Shown here: one piece after another, positions 45,434 through 53,635 of the stretch
How the letters are laid out: each line of letters starts with the position of its first letter
Position numbering within the stretch: the stretch's first letter is position 1
Source of the DNA: JBDHWG01 sp046328525
GTDB taxonomy: Bacteria; Chloroflexota; Anaerolineae; Epilineales; JAHCIE01
Direction of reading: 5' to 3'
NCBI GenBank assembly: GCA_046328525.1
Contig: JAXLWK010000007.1
Coordinates: forward strand, 186,001-250,000
DNA length: 64,000 nt
Position numbers and translations under genes: made by a program
The notes under the pieces: model-generated
What the model saw: the letters and a program-made list of their open reading frames with translations, nothing else
The model's database searches: none
Told to the model about the DNA's origin: nothing

Positions 45434-45780
45434 TGTCATTGCGAGAACGCCATGCCCCGTGATGGCATGCGCCGACACAAGAACACTGCCATACCGTCAT
45501 TGCGAGCGCAGCGAAGCAATCCTCGCCGTAGCAAGTGACGGTCTATGCGGTGAAAGCGTGTCCGTCACCTACCGGGGGATTGCTTCGGCGGCAAGGCCCG
45601 CCTCGCAATGACAGTCTACTCTGTGTTCTGAGCAGCGTCAGCGAAGCAATCTCCCGCTCCTGCAAACGCCTGCCTAACCAGCAATAGAGTGTCTATCACC
45701 GACCGGGAGGCTGCTTCGTCCGTGGGGAGCTATCGCCCCCCACACCCCCGAGGTCATCCTCCTCGCAGCGACGCGGCCGC
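45434..45780. repeat. GTCATTGCGAG-type elements, copies 2 and 3 in tandem
   Basis: A 5' fragment (TGTCATTGCGAG at 45434) is followed by a full element 45494-45612, from CGTCATTGCGAGCGCAGCG to CTCGCAATGACA, and a degenerate copy to about 45780 (AGCGAAGCAATCTCCC, GGCTGCTTCGTCC, CCTCGCAGCGACG). The last copy reaches into the C-terminal codons of the glycosyltransferase. The 346-bp gap holds nothing else. Confidence 0.65.
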
Positions 45781-46959
45781 CGTGTGTTCCCCTGTGTGCA
45801 ATGCGTACAGTGTCTCCCTGAGTTGCGCTGCCGCCGCCGGCCAGGTGAAGCGGGAGGCCTGGCGCGGCCCGGCGTCGCGCAAGCGCGCGCGTAACGGCTC
45901 GTCGTGCAGCAGCCGCGCCAGCGCCGCCGCCAGCGCGTCCACATCCGTCGGCGCGACCTGCAACGCGGCGTCGCCCACCACCTCCGGCAGCGATGACACG
46001 TTTGAGACCACGGTCGGCGTCCCGCACGCCAGCGCCTCCAGCGGCGGCAGCCCGAACCCCTCGTATAGCGAGGGGAAGGCGAACGCCTCGGCGGCGCTGT
46101 AGAGCGGCGGCAGGTCGGCGTCGGGCACGAACCCCAGGAAGCGCACCCGGTCCGCCAGCCCCAGCGCCTGGACGCGCTCATAGATCGGCCCGTAGAGCCA
46201 GCCCTGACCGCCCACCAGCGCCAGGGCGTGCGGCTCGCCGGCGGCGACAAGCCGCCCGAACGCTTCGATGAGCCGCTCCAGGTTCTTGCGCGGCTCGATG
46301 GTCCCCAGCCCCAGGACGAACGGCCCGGCCAGGCCATAGCGGGCGCGCACCTCGGCCAGCCGCTCTCCCTCCTCGACGCGGCGGAACGCCGGCGAGACTC
46401 CAGAGTAGAGAACGCTGATTTTAGGCGCCGGAGTGCGCAGCAGACGCGCCAGGTCTTGCCGTGTATGCTCCGAATCCGCCAGCACGTGGTCGGCGCGGGC
46501 CACCGAGCGCGGCACGGCGTCGGTCAGGTACGCCCGCAGCCCGGCGTCGGCGGCCTGGGGCACGGTCAGGAACGACAGATCGTGCACCGTGACCACGGCC
46601 CGCCCCCGCCGTAGCGGCGGCAGAATGTAGTCCGGGCTGTAGTAGACATCGGACGGGCCGGCGAGCCAGTCGGCCGGCAGTGGGACGCGCAGCCGCCAGA
46701 GCCGGGTCAGCGTGCGCTCGGAGATCGGGCTGCGCCGAACGCTGAAGTTCGCGGAGAAATCGGCGAGGCTGTCCGGCACGGTCGCGTCGCCGCGCACCAG
46801 GAGGGTGTAGGCTGTCTCGGTATCTAGCTGAGCCAGAGCGCGGATCAGCTCTCGGGTGTAGCGTCCGATACCGGCCTGTTGGCGCGCGGCGGGCGTGTAG
46901 TCAATCGTGATGCGCGGGCCTACTGCGGGATCTCCTTCGGGCGCTGGCGGAACGTCCAT
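45754..46959 (-). CDS. Glycosyltransferase family 1/GT4-type
   Basis: A 401-residue cytosolic GT-B enzyme. It has an N-terminal acceptor domain (ARQQAGIGRYTRELIRAL) and the donor-binding C-terminal domain with FVLGLGTIEPRKNLERLIEA and the E(x7)E motif LYEGFGLPPLEALACG. It probably adds a nucleotide-sugar residue to a growing polysaccharide. Its last residues (TAAASLRGG) are encoded by the end of a dispersed repeat. It overlaps gtrA by 40 bases; an alternative start inside has no better site. Confidence 0.9.
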   Translation of the reverse strand: MDVPPAPEGDPAVGPRITIDYTPAARQQAGIGRYTRELIRALAQLDTETAYTLLVRGDATVPDSLADFSANFSVRRSPISERTLTRLWRLRVPLPADWLAGPSDVYYSPDYILPPLRRGRAVVTVHDLSFLTVPQAADAGLRAYLTDAVPRSVARADHVLADSEHTRQDLARLLRTPAPKISVLYSGVSPAFRRVEEGERLAEVRARYGLAGPFVLGLGTIEPRKNLERLIEAFGRLVAAGEPHALALVGGQGWLYGPIYERVQALGLADRVRFLGFVPDADLPPLYSAAEAFAFPSLYEGFGLPPLEALACGTPTVVSNVSSLPEVVGDAALQVAPTDVDALAAALARLLHDEPLRARLRDAGPRQASRFTWPAAAAQLRETLYALHTGEHTAAASLRGG

Positions 46960-47441
46960 AGGCGGTTGATAATGAAGTTCCAGAACAGCACAATAATCGT
47001 CGCCGACGCCTTGGCGAGGTTATAGCCGAGCACCGCGCCGAACAGCGGCTCGAACAGGAAGGTGTCGAGACCAATGAAGCACACTTCGTTGATGCCCAAC
47101 CCGACGAGGTTGACCAGGGCGAATTGCCCCAGCTGCGGCCACATCGGCTGATGCCGCGCGTGCTCGAACGTCCACAGGCGGTTCCAGGTAAAGTTGCTCA
47201 GAACGGCGACCGTGAACGAGGCGATGTTGGCTGACGCCTTGGGCCAGCCAAAGTGGAGCACCAGCAGGTTGAGCACCGTGAAGTCAATGATCGCGCCCAG
47301 CGTCCCGACGAGGGCAAACTTAAGGAACTGCTTGACCTCTTTGCGGTGCGTGTACAGGCGGTAGCGGAGGCGCTGAATGGCCCCAGCGCCGTTATCCGGC
47401 GCGGGTACCGGCGGTATCAACCAGGCTGACAAGGATCGCAA
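46920..47441 (-). CDS. GtrA family membrane protein
   Basis: A GtrA-like protein with four hydrophobic helices and two internal, similar halves: FALVGTLGAIIDFTVLNLLV with FTWNRLWTFEH, and FALVNLVGLGINEVCFIG with NFIINRLWTFRQ. Family members flip polyprenyl-linked sugars for surface polysaccharides. The start is uncertain: I prefer TTG at 47441, six bases after GGGAG, which overlaps the upstream ligase gene by 50 bases; ATG at 47465 or 47504 would give a longer protein without a site. Confidence 0.8.
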   Translation of the reverse strand: MRSLSAWLIPPVPAPDNGAGAIQRLRYRLYTHRKEVKQFLKFALVGTLGAIIDFTVLNLLVLHFGWPKASANIASFTVAVLSNFTWNRLWTFEHARHQPMWPQLGQFALVNLVGLGINEVCFIGLDTFLFEPLFGAVLGYNLAKASATIIVLFWNFIINRLWTFRQRPKEIPQ

Positions 47442-48924
47442 GGTAAACTCCCATAGCGTGAACATAGAGATTGTCAAAGATATTGTGGACGCCCACGGCG
47501 ACAAGCACGCCGACCGTTCCCACGGCCAACGCCCGCGTCAGCCAGTCCGGATAGTCGGACGCCACGCGAATCGCGCGCCAGAGGGCCGCGACGACAAGAA
47601 ACAGATAGGCGAGCAAGCCGACGAACCCGGCCTCCGCGCCCATGTTCAGGTAGTAGTTGTGGGCGTGGCCGAGGGGATCGGCCCAGCGCGGCACGTTGTA
47701 CTCAGGGTACGCCGCAGCATAGTTGCCGATTCCGACGCCCGTCCAGAAATGATCGGCCCACATGTTGGCGGCGGCGTACCAGTGGGCCGCGCGTTCCACG
47801 ACGGCGAAGTTGTCGTCGTTCACCTCGACGTTCAGCACGTCCAGGCCGCCGCTGTACTCGGTGACTGTCGCCAGGCGGTCGGTCACGCTCGACGGGATCA
47901 CGTTGGCCGCCCCGGCGAACACCAGCACGAGCGCCACGGCCACCAGCGCCCACAGCGCGGCCACGGCGCGGCGTCTCGCCTCGGTCGCCCGGTCGGCCGG
48001 CGGCCGCGCCAGGATCAGCACAATCCAGGCCACGACCATCGCCGCGACGCCCGCCACCACGCCCAGCCATGCCCCGCGCGACCAGCTCAGCGCCAGCCCC
48101 AGGCCGACGACGCCGGCCACGAGCAGCAGAAACAGCGTCGCCAGCGGGCCAGGGCGATAGCCATTCTCCGCCGACGGCCACCAGCCGCGCCGGGTCAGGC
48201 CTGCGCCCAGGGCGATGCCGACCAGGCCGCTCAGCGCCGGCAGCAGGGCCATGTTCATGAACCCGCCGAACGGATTCGGCTGGCCGAACTCGCCGAACGC
48301 TCGCCACAGCGCGCCACCCAGGATCGCGTAGCTCGGCGGCCCCTGCCGCCCCACCGACTGCCGGATGCCCGACGCCGCTTCCAGCGCGCCCGCCGCCAGG
48401 AGCGACGCGCTCATCGCCGCGACGAACGCCATGCGGCCGCCGGGCGTCGCCTCGGCGGCGGCCATGAGCACAACCAGGTACGTGACGGCGAACTCCAGCC
48501 ACTTCGCCAGCTCCTTGACGGCGGCCGGCATGGAAAACGCGCCGGGCAGGGACACCAGCAGCGCGCCGAGAAAGACCAGCAGCGGGACGAGCAACGGCGC
48601 GCGCGGGATCACCAGGCGCTGCCGCGCCAGCCCGCGCGCCAGGAGCGACACGACGACGGCGGCCAGGATGACCTCCGTCCCGCCGACCGACAGGCCGCCC
48701 AGGCTCAGGGTGCGAAGCTCGCCAAACGGAACCGCGAACGGCAGCGCCAGCAGCGCCCAGCCGGGCCGCAGCAGCACGACCAACAGCCCCGCCGCGGCCA
48801 GCAAGAGCAGCGCCGCATTCTGCGGCGAGAGCATGACCACGGCCAGCCCCAGCAGAACGGCGGCCACCAGGCCGGCCAGGGGCAGGTCGAGAGAGAACAG
48901 TCGCCGACCGCGAAACCCTTGCAT
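47392..48924 (-). CDS. O-antigen ligase/polymerase family protein (Wzy_C)
   Basis: A 510-residue polytopic protein with about a dozen helices. The large outer loop has a Wzy/WaaL-type region: WADHFWTGVGIGNYAAAYPEY and PLGHAHNYYLNMGAEAGFVG, the latter with the H-(A/S)-H-N motif of O-antigen ligases. It joins or polymerises lipid-linked oligosaccharides on the outer face. It follows the decarboxylase gene by four bases and overlaps gtrA, so the four genes form one leftward operon. Confidence 0.88.
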   Translation of the reverse strand: MQGFRGRRLFSLDLPLAGLVAAVLLGLAVVMLSPQNAALLLLAAAGLLVVLLRPGWALLALPFAVPFGELRTLSLGGLSVGGTEVILAAVVVSLLARGLARQRLVIPRAPLLVPLLVFLGALLVSLPGAFSMPAAVKELAKWLEFAVTYLVVLMAAAEATPGGRMAFVAAMSASLLAAGALEAASGIRQSVGRQGPPSYAILGGALWRAFGEFGQPNPFGGFMNMALLPALSGLVGIALGAGLTRRGWWPSAENGYRPGPLATLFLLLVAGVVGLGLALSWSRGAWLGVVAGVAAMVVAWIVLILARPPADRATEARRRAVAALWALVAVALVLVFAGAANVIPSSVTDRLATVTEYSGGLDVLNVEVNDDNFAVVERAAHWYAAANMWADHFWTGVGIGNYAAAYPEYNVPRWADPLGHAHNYYLNMGAEAGFVGLLAYLFLVVAALWRAIRVASDYPDWLTRALAVGTVGVLVAVGVHNIFDNLYVHAMGVYLAILVSLVDTAGTRAG

Positions 48925-48928
48925 GGCG

Positions 48929-49885
<957 letters not shown>

Positions 49886-49989
49886 AAAAAAGCTCCCCTT
49901 CCAGCCCGACTTGCGGCGCACCTGTAGAAACGTGGCCGCAAGCCCGAATTATACGCTGGTGAGAAGAGACTTAGCAAGAAATGAGCCGA

Positions 49990-50357
49990 TTAGAGCCGTT
50001 CTAGAAGGCGGAAATACTCATCGCGTGAGATGCCTGCTGTCTTGAGATTGTTGCGGATGATGGGAACCGGCACTTCATCGTACATCGGGATAACAATTGG
50101 CCGCGCGAGGCCGGGCCGCGTGTACGAGCGATGGCTGCTCTCTTAGCGTGCAAACGTAAAGCCGGCGGCCTCTCTTGCAGCACATCATCCAGAGTACCCA
50201 TATCGGCAGCTGTAACGAGGAAGAGATGGACAGCCTCATCGAGGGCTTTCCGTGCCTCGTCGGGCGTTCGCCCCGCACTCATGACGTCCAGCGGCATCGC
50301 ATGGGCGACGAACTGATCGCCCTCCTGCCAAATTTGCGCTGTGTATTCGACATTCAT
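49990..50357 (-). pseudogene. Decayed hicB-hicA toxin-antitoxin locus
   Basis: Starting at MNVEYTAQIWQEGDQFVA, the first 60 codons are a HicB-like antitoxin domain (AGRTPDEARKALDEAVHLF, GTLDDVLQE). A one-base frame change follows; the next frame reads EAAGFTFAR, stop, ESSHRSYTRPGLARPIVIP, then YDEVPVPIIRNNLKTAGISR, matching the middle and end of a HicA toxin, including the catalytic-type GSH/SSH histidine. A TAA stands where CAA would be expected. So hicB runs out of frame into a nonsense-carrying hicA remnant. AAGGA precedes the start. Confidence 0.65.
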
Positions 50358-50493
50358 TTCATCCATTCCTTGTGATGATCCATGTAGAGGCGCAGGTGCG
50401 GCCACTGGACTTCCTTTCCCCACAATCCTGCCTGTTTGACACTGACCCTTTCGATATTGTACCATAGCGTCGCTCAGGAGTCATCGGCAGGAG

Positions 50494-51237
50494 TCATGCC
50501 CTCAAGGCTCTCACAATCAATCGGGTTGACTCGAACGTAAACGCCTCGCCGTCCCACTCGCCCCACGTGTCCAGCGGCTCCAGCCCCGCCCGCCGCAGCA
50601 TCGCGTGCATCTCCGTCGCCGTGAACACGCGGATGTTGTGGTAGCGCTCGCCTTCGTTCCCGTCCGCCGTCCGATACCGCTCCAGCACCGTCGTCCGCCC
50701 CTTGACCGCGTCGAACAACCGCAGCACCCACACCAGCGTCTCGCTCTCCGTCTCGTACCAGTCGTGCTGCTGATACTCGCGGACGATGTAGTCGCGGTGC
50801 ATCGTCTCGATGAGGAACTGGCCGCCGCTCTTGAGCACCTTCGCCACCTCGTGCAGCACCGCCTCGTTCTCCGCATCCGTCGGGAAGTAGCCGAACGCCG
50901 ACGTGATGTTGATGACGGCGTCGAACTCCTCCCGCCAGGGCAGCTCCCGCATGTCGCCCTCCCGCCAGGCCACGTCCACGCCGGCGTCGGCGGCCGCCTG
51001 GCGGGCGTGAGCGAGCAAGGAGGACGACAGGTCCAGCCCCGTCACGGCGTACCCCCTCTGCGCCAGGGCGATGGCGTGCCGTCCCTGGCCGCACGCGAGA
51101 TCGAGCACCTTTGCGCCACGGGGCAGGTCCAGGAAGTCGGCGATGGCCGCCGCCTCGCGGGCGGTGTGCTCCTCGGTGAAACTGTCGCCGAACACATCCA
51201 GGTATCGCTCGTCAAAGTAGCTACTCCACCATGGCAT
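50494..51237 (-). CDS. Class I SAM-dependent methyltransferase
   Basis: A 247-residue methyltransferase. Motif I is VLDLACGQGRHAIALAQRG, followed by VTGLDLSSSLL, the acidic loop EGDMRELPW and DAVINITSAFGYF. The substrate is unknown; the N-terminus (WWSSYFDERYLDVFGDS) and its pattern are common in small-molecule or tRNA-modifying methyltransferases. ATG at 51237 has GGGAGG five bases upstream. Confidence 0.9.
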   Translation of the reverse strand: MPWWSSYFDERYLDVFGDSFTEEHTAREAAAIADFLDLPRGAKVLDLACGQGRHAIALAQRGYAVTGLDLSSSLLAHARQAAADAGVDVAWREGDMRELPWREEFDAVINITSAFGYFPTDAENEAVLHEVAKVLKSGGQFLIETMHRDYIVREYQQHDWYETESETLVWVLRLFDAVKGRTTVLERYRTADGNEGERYHNIRVFTATEMHAMLRRAGLEPLDTWGEWDGEAFTFESTRLIVRALRA

Positions 51238-51330
51238 GGCCCCTCCCGCTTGCTCGTCCGCCTCATCCTGGACCAATGTTACACCACTTCTCGCCGGGAG
51301 GTGTCATGCAGCGCCGCAGGCAACGACACT

Positions 51331-51382
51331 GTAGCGCCGACTTCAGTCGGCATCCTAGAGAGCCGACTAAAGTCGGCGCTAC
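51331..51382. repeat. Dispersed palindrome, TTCAG family, complete element
   Basis: Two 21-base arms, 51331-51351 and 51362-51382, are inverted copies with one mismatch around a 10-base loop. Each arm is itself a palindrome (GCCGACTTCAGTCGGC; GCCGACTAAAGTCGGC). The element lies 20 bp before a promoter. Confidence 0.75.
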
Positions 51383-51400
51383 ACGGCGCCCGTCGAGACG

Positions 51401-51429
51401 TTGACCTTTCGCCTCGCTTCGGCTATCCT
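51401..51429 (+). promoter_or_regulatory. Promoter of the SDR gene
   Basis: TTGACC (51401-51406), a 17-bp spacer and TATCCT (51424-51429). The stretch after it (TCACGCTGAGAGGAACGAAGC) resembles a dispersed repeat end. Confidence 0.6.
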
Positions 51430-51497
51430 CCTGCACAGCCGCTTCGCGCACTCTGTCACGCTGAGAGGAACGAAGCACCCCCTGAGGAGGAAGCACC

Positions 51498-52253
51498 ATG
51501 AGCCATGTTGACCGCGTCGCCATCGTCACCGGCGCAGGAACCGGCATCGGGCGGGCCGTCGCGCTCGCCTTCCTTGCCGACGGCTACCGCGTCGCCCTCG
51601 CCGGGCGGCGGGTCGAGCCGCTGGAAGAGACCGCCGCCGCCGGCCCGCACGCCGCCCGCGCCCTGGCCGTGCCGACCGACGTCAGCGCCCCGGCCTCCGT
51701 CGCCGATCTCTTCGCCAGGACGAAGGCGGCGTTTGGGCGGCTCGACGTCCTGTTCAACAACGCCGGCGTCGGCGCGCCGCCCGTCCCGCTGGAGGACCTC
51801 GCCTACGAGCAGTGGCAGACCGTCGTCGCCATCAACCTCACCGGCGCGTTCCTCTGCACCCAGGCCGCCTTCCGCCTCATGAAAGAGCAGACGCCGCGCG
51901 GCGGGCGCATCATCAACAACGGCTCCATCTCCGCCCACGTCCCGCGCCCCAACTCCGCGCCCTACACCGCCACCAAGCACGCCATCACCGGCCTCACCCG
52001 GTCCACCGCCCTGGACGGCCGCGCCTACGACATCGCGTGCAGCCAGATTGACATCGGCAACGCCGGCACCCCCATGACACAGCAGATGGCGGTGGGGATG
52101 CCGCAGGCGAACGGAACGGTCGCGCCAGAGCCGACGATGGACGTGGAGTACGTCGCCCAGGCCGTCCTGTACATGGCGAACCTACCCCTGGAGGCCAACG
52201 TTCAGTTCATGACCATCATGGCGACCAAGATGCCCTACATTGGCCGCGGGTAG
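51498..52253 (+). CDS. Short-chain dehydrogenase/reductase
   Basis: A 251-residue classical SDR with VTGAGTGIGRAVALAFL, FNNAGVGAP, INNGSISAHVPRPNSAPY and YTATKHAITGL (catalytic Ser, Tyr, Lys). An Arg-Arg after the second strand (LAGRRVEPL) points to NADP. The C-terminus is less conserved (NVQFMTIMATKMPYIGRG). Substrate unknown. GAGGAGG stands seven bases before the ATG. Confidence 0.93.
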   Translation: MSHVDRVAIVTGAGTGIGRAVALAFLADGYRVALAGRRVEPLEETAAAGPHAARALAVPTDVSAPASVADLFARTKAAFGRLDVLFNNAGVGAPPVPLEDLAYEQWQTVVAINLTGAFLCTQAAFRLMKEQTPRGGRIINNGSISAHVPRPNSAPYTATKHAITGLTRSTALDGRAYDIACSQIDIGNAGTPMTQQMAVGMPQANGTVAPEPTMDVEYVAQAVLYMANLPLEANVQFMTIMATKMPYIGRG

Positions 52254-52271
52254 ACGCCGCCCAACAAGCCG

Positions 52272-52306
52272 CGCCCCACAAGGTTAGCCTGTGGGGCGTT
52301 TCGGTT
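52272..52306 (+). terminator. Terminator of the SDR gene
   Basis: CGCCCCACA (52272-52280) and TGTGGGGCG (52290-52298) form a 9-bp stem, followed by TTTCGGTT. Confidence 0.7.
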
Positions 52307-52365
52307 CAATAGGGCCGGTGTCGCGGTAGCCTAACCTGAACTATCTGCCTGTCCCGCCAGAGTTT

Positions 52366-52752
52366 TCAGAGATAGACAATGACGTAGTCGCCTGCTCGCA
52401 TGCCCAGGTATGCGTCGCGGTATTCAAATGGCTCGACGACCACCTCGCCTGTCTCAGCCAAGGTTTTCCAATCCAACGGGTTTTGCGCATCAACGGTGGA
52501 CGCCCACCAGAACGAGGGCGCGGCTTGTGCTGTAGGCGGCTCAGTGCGGGCTTTGTCCTGTAACGTCTGCCGGGTTTGCGCATCGCCCTGTGTGTATGCT
52601 TTCCAGTATGCCTCGGCCTCGACGGGCGCGTGGTTGTGCCACAGCAAGAAGTAGTTAGCAAAGTGGTTGACGAGCCACGTCTTGCCGGTGCCCGGCGGCC
52701 CGTAGAGCAGGATATTGCACGTGTCCTGCGTCAGTTCATAGATACGAGCGAG
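52366..52752 (-). pseudogene. Fragment of an McrB-like AAA+ ATPase with an EVE-like insert
   Basis: One open stretch of 128 codons bounded by stops reads LARIYELTQ, then the Walker A motif YGPPGTGKTWLVNHF, then HNHAPVEAEAYWKAYTQ and an EVE/PUA-like segment FWWASTVDAQNPLDWKTL to MRAGDYVIVYL. McrB-type restriction GTPases or AAA ATPases with such an insert are several hundred residues long; Walker B and the rest are missing, and there is no start codon. It is a remnant of a defence gene, lying directly behind alaX. Confidence 0.65.
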
Positions 52753-52768
52753 CTATGCGGTGAAGCGG

Positions 52769-53479
52769 CTATTCCAGCGCGATGCGGAGGCGCTTGTTGA
52801 TCTTGCCCTTGCTCTGGTAGTCCACGACGCGGATCGTCCCGACTTCGCGTGTGTTGGCGACGTGCGTCCCGCCGTCGGCCTGCAAGTCGAGGCCCTCGAT
52901 CTCGACGACGCGCACCTCGCTGATGCCCGCTGGCAGCAGGTTGATCTTGGTGCGGATGAGGTCGGGAATCTGGAACGCCTCATCGCGCGGCAGGATGCGC
53001 GACGAGATCGGCCGCGCCGCCGCGACTTCCCTGTTGGCGCGCTCCTCGATCTCCCGCACAAGCTCCTGCTGCATGCGCTCGAACTCGAAGTCCATGCGCG
53101 CCGCGCCAGGCTCCATGTTGCCGCCGGTCACCTGCGCGCCGTAGTCGCGGAAGACGACGCCGCACAGGATGTGCAGCGCGGTGTGGGTGCGCATGAGGTT
53201 GTAGCGGCGCTCCCAGTCCACAGCGCCGTGGACGGCCGTGCCGACGGCGGGCGGGTCGCCGTCCACAGAGTGCAGGACATCGCCGCCGTCCTTCTTGACC
53301 TTCGTCACCTGCCAAACCTGCCCGTTCGCCGTCAGCGCCCCGACGTCGTTGGGCTGGCCGCCACCGCCGGGGTAGAACGCGGTGCGGTCCAGGATGACCG
53401 CGCCGTCGGGGCCGTGGCCGGTCACGACGGCGTCGAACTCGCGGGTGTAGGCGTCATCGTAATAGAGAAGTTGGGTCAT
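52769..53479 (-). CDS. alaX: Alanyl-tRNA editing protein AlaX-like
   Basis: A 236-residue protein with the AlaRS-type editing domain: an N-terminal beta-rich part (TAFYPGGGGQPNDVG), the zinc motif RTHTALHILCGVVF (HxxxH) and the second site DGGTHVANTREVG. It should remove Ser or Gly from mischarged tRNA-Ala. The usual Cys of CGGTHV is Asp here, so one zinc ligand is changed. ATG at 53479 with GGAGGG nine bases upstream. Confidence 0.9.
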   Translation of the reverse strand: MTQLLYYDDAYTREFDAVVTGHGPDGAVILDRTAFYPGGGGQPNDVGALTANGQVWQVTKVKKDGGDVLHSVDGDPPAVGTAVHGAVDWERRYNLMRTHTALHILCGVVFRDYGAQVTGGNMEPGAARMDFEFERMQQELVREIEERANREVAAARPISSRILPRDEAFQIPDLIRTKINLLPAGISEVRVVEIEGLDLQADGGTHVANTREVGTIRVVDYQSKGKINKRLRIALE

Positions 53480-53554
53480 GGTGTGTCTCCCTCCGGCGGA
53501 TAGTGTAGCGTCTCTCCCCGATTCTGTCCACCCGCCGTCCCCCCACCTTACAAA

Positions 53555-53583
53555 TTGACTTGGCAGGCAAGGGGGTATAGCAT
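53555..53583 (+). promoter_or_regulatory. Promoter of the beta-propeller gene
   Basis: TTGACT (53555-53560), a 17-bp spacer and TAGCAT (53578-53583). A run of ten G at about 53623-53632 forms the ribosome-binding site four bases before the ATG. Confidence 0.5.
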
Positions 53584-53635
53584 AAGCCCGCTCCACCATG
53601 CCCATCTCGTCAATTGAAACCCGGGGGGGGGGACG

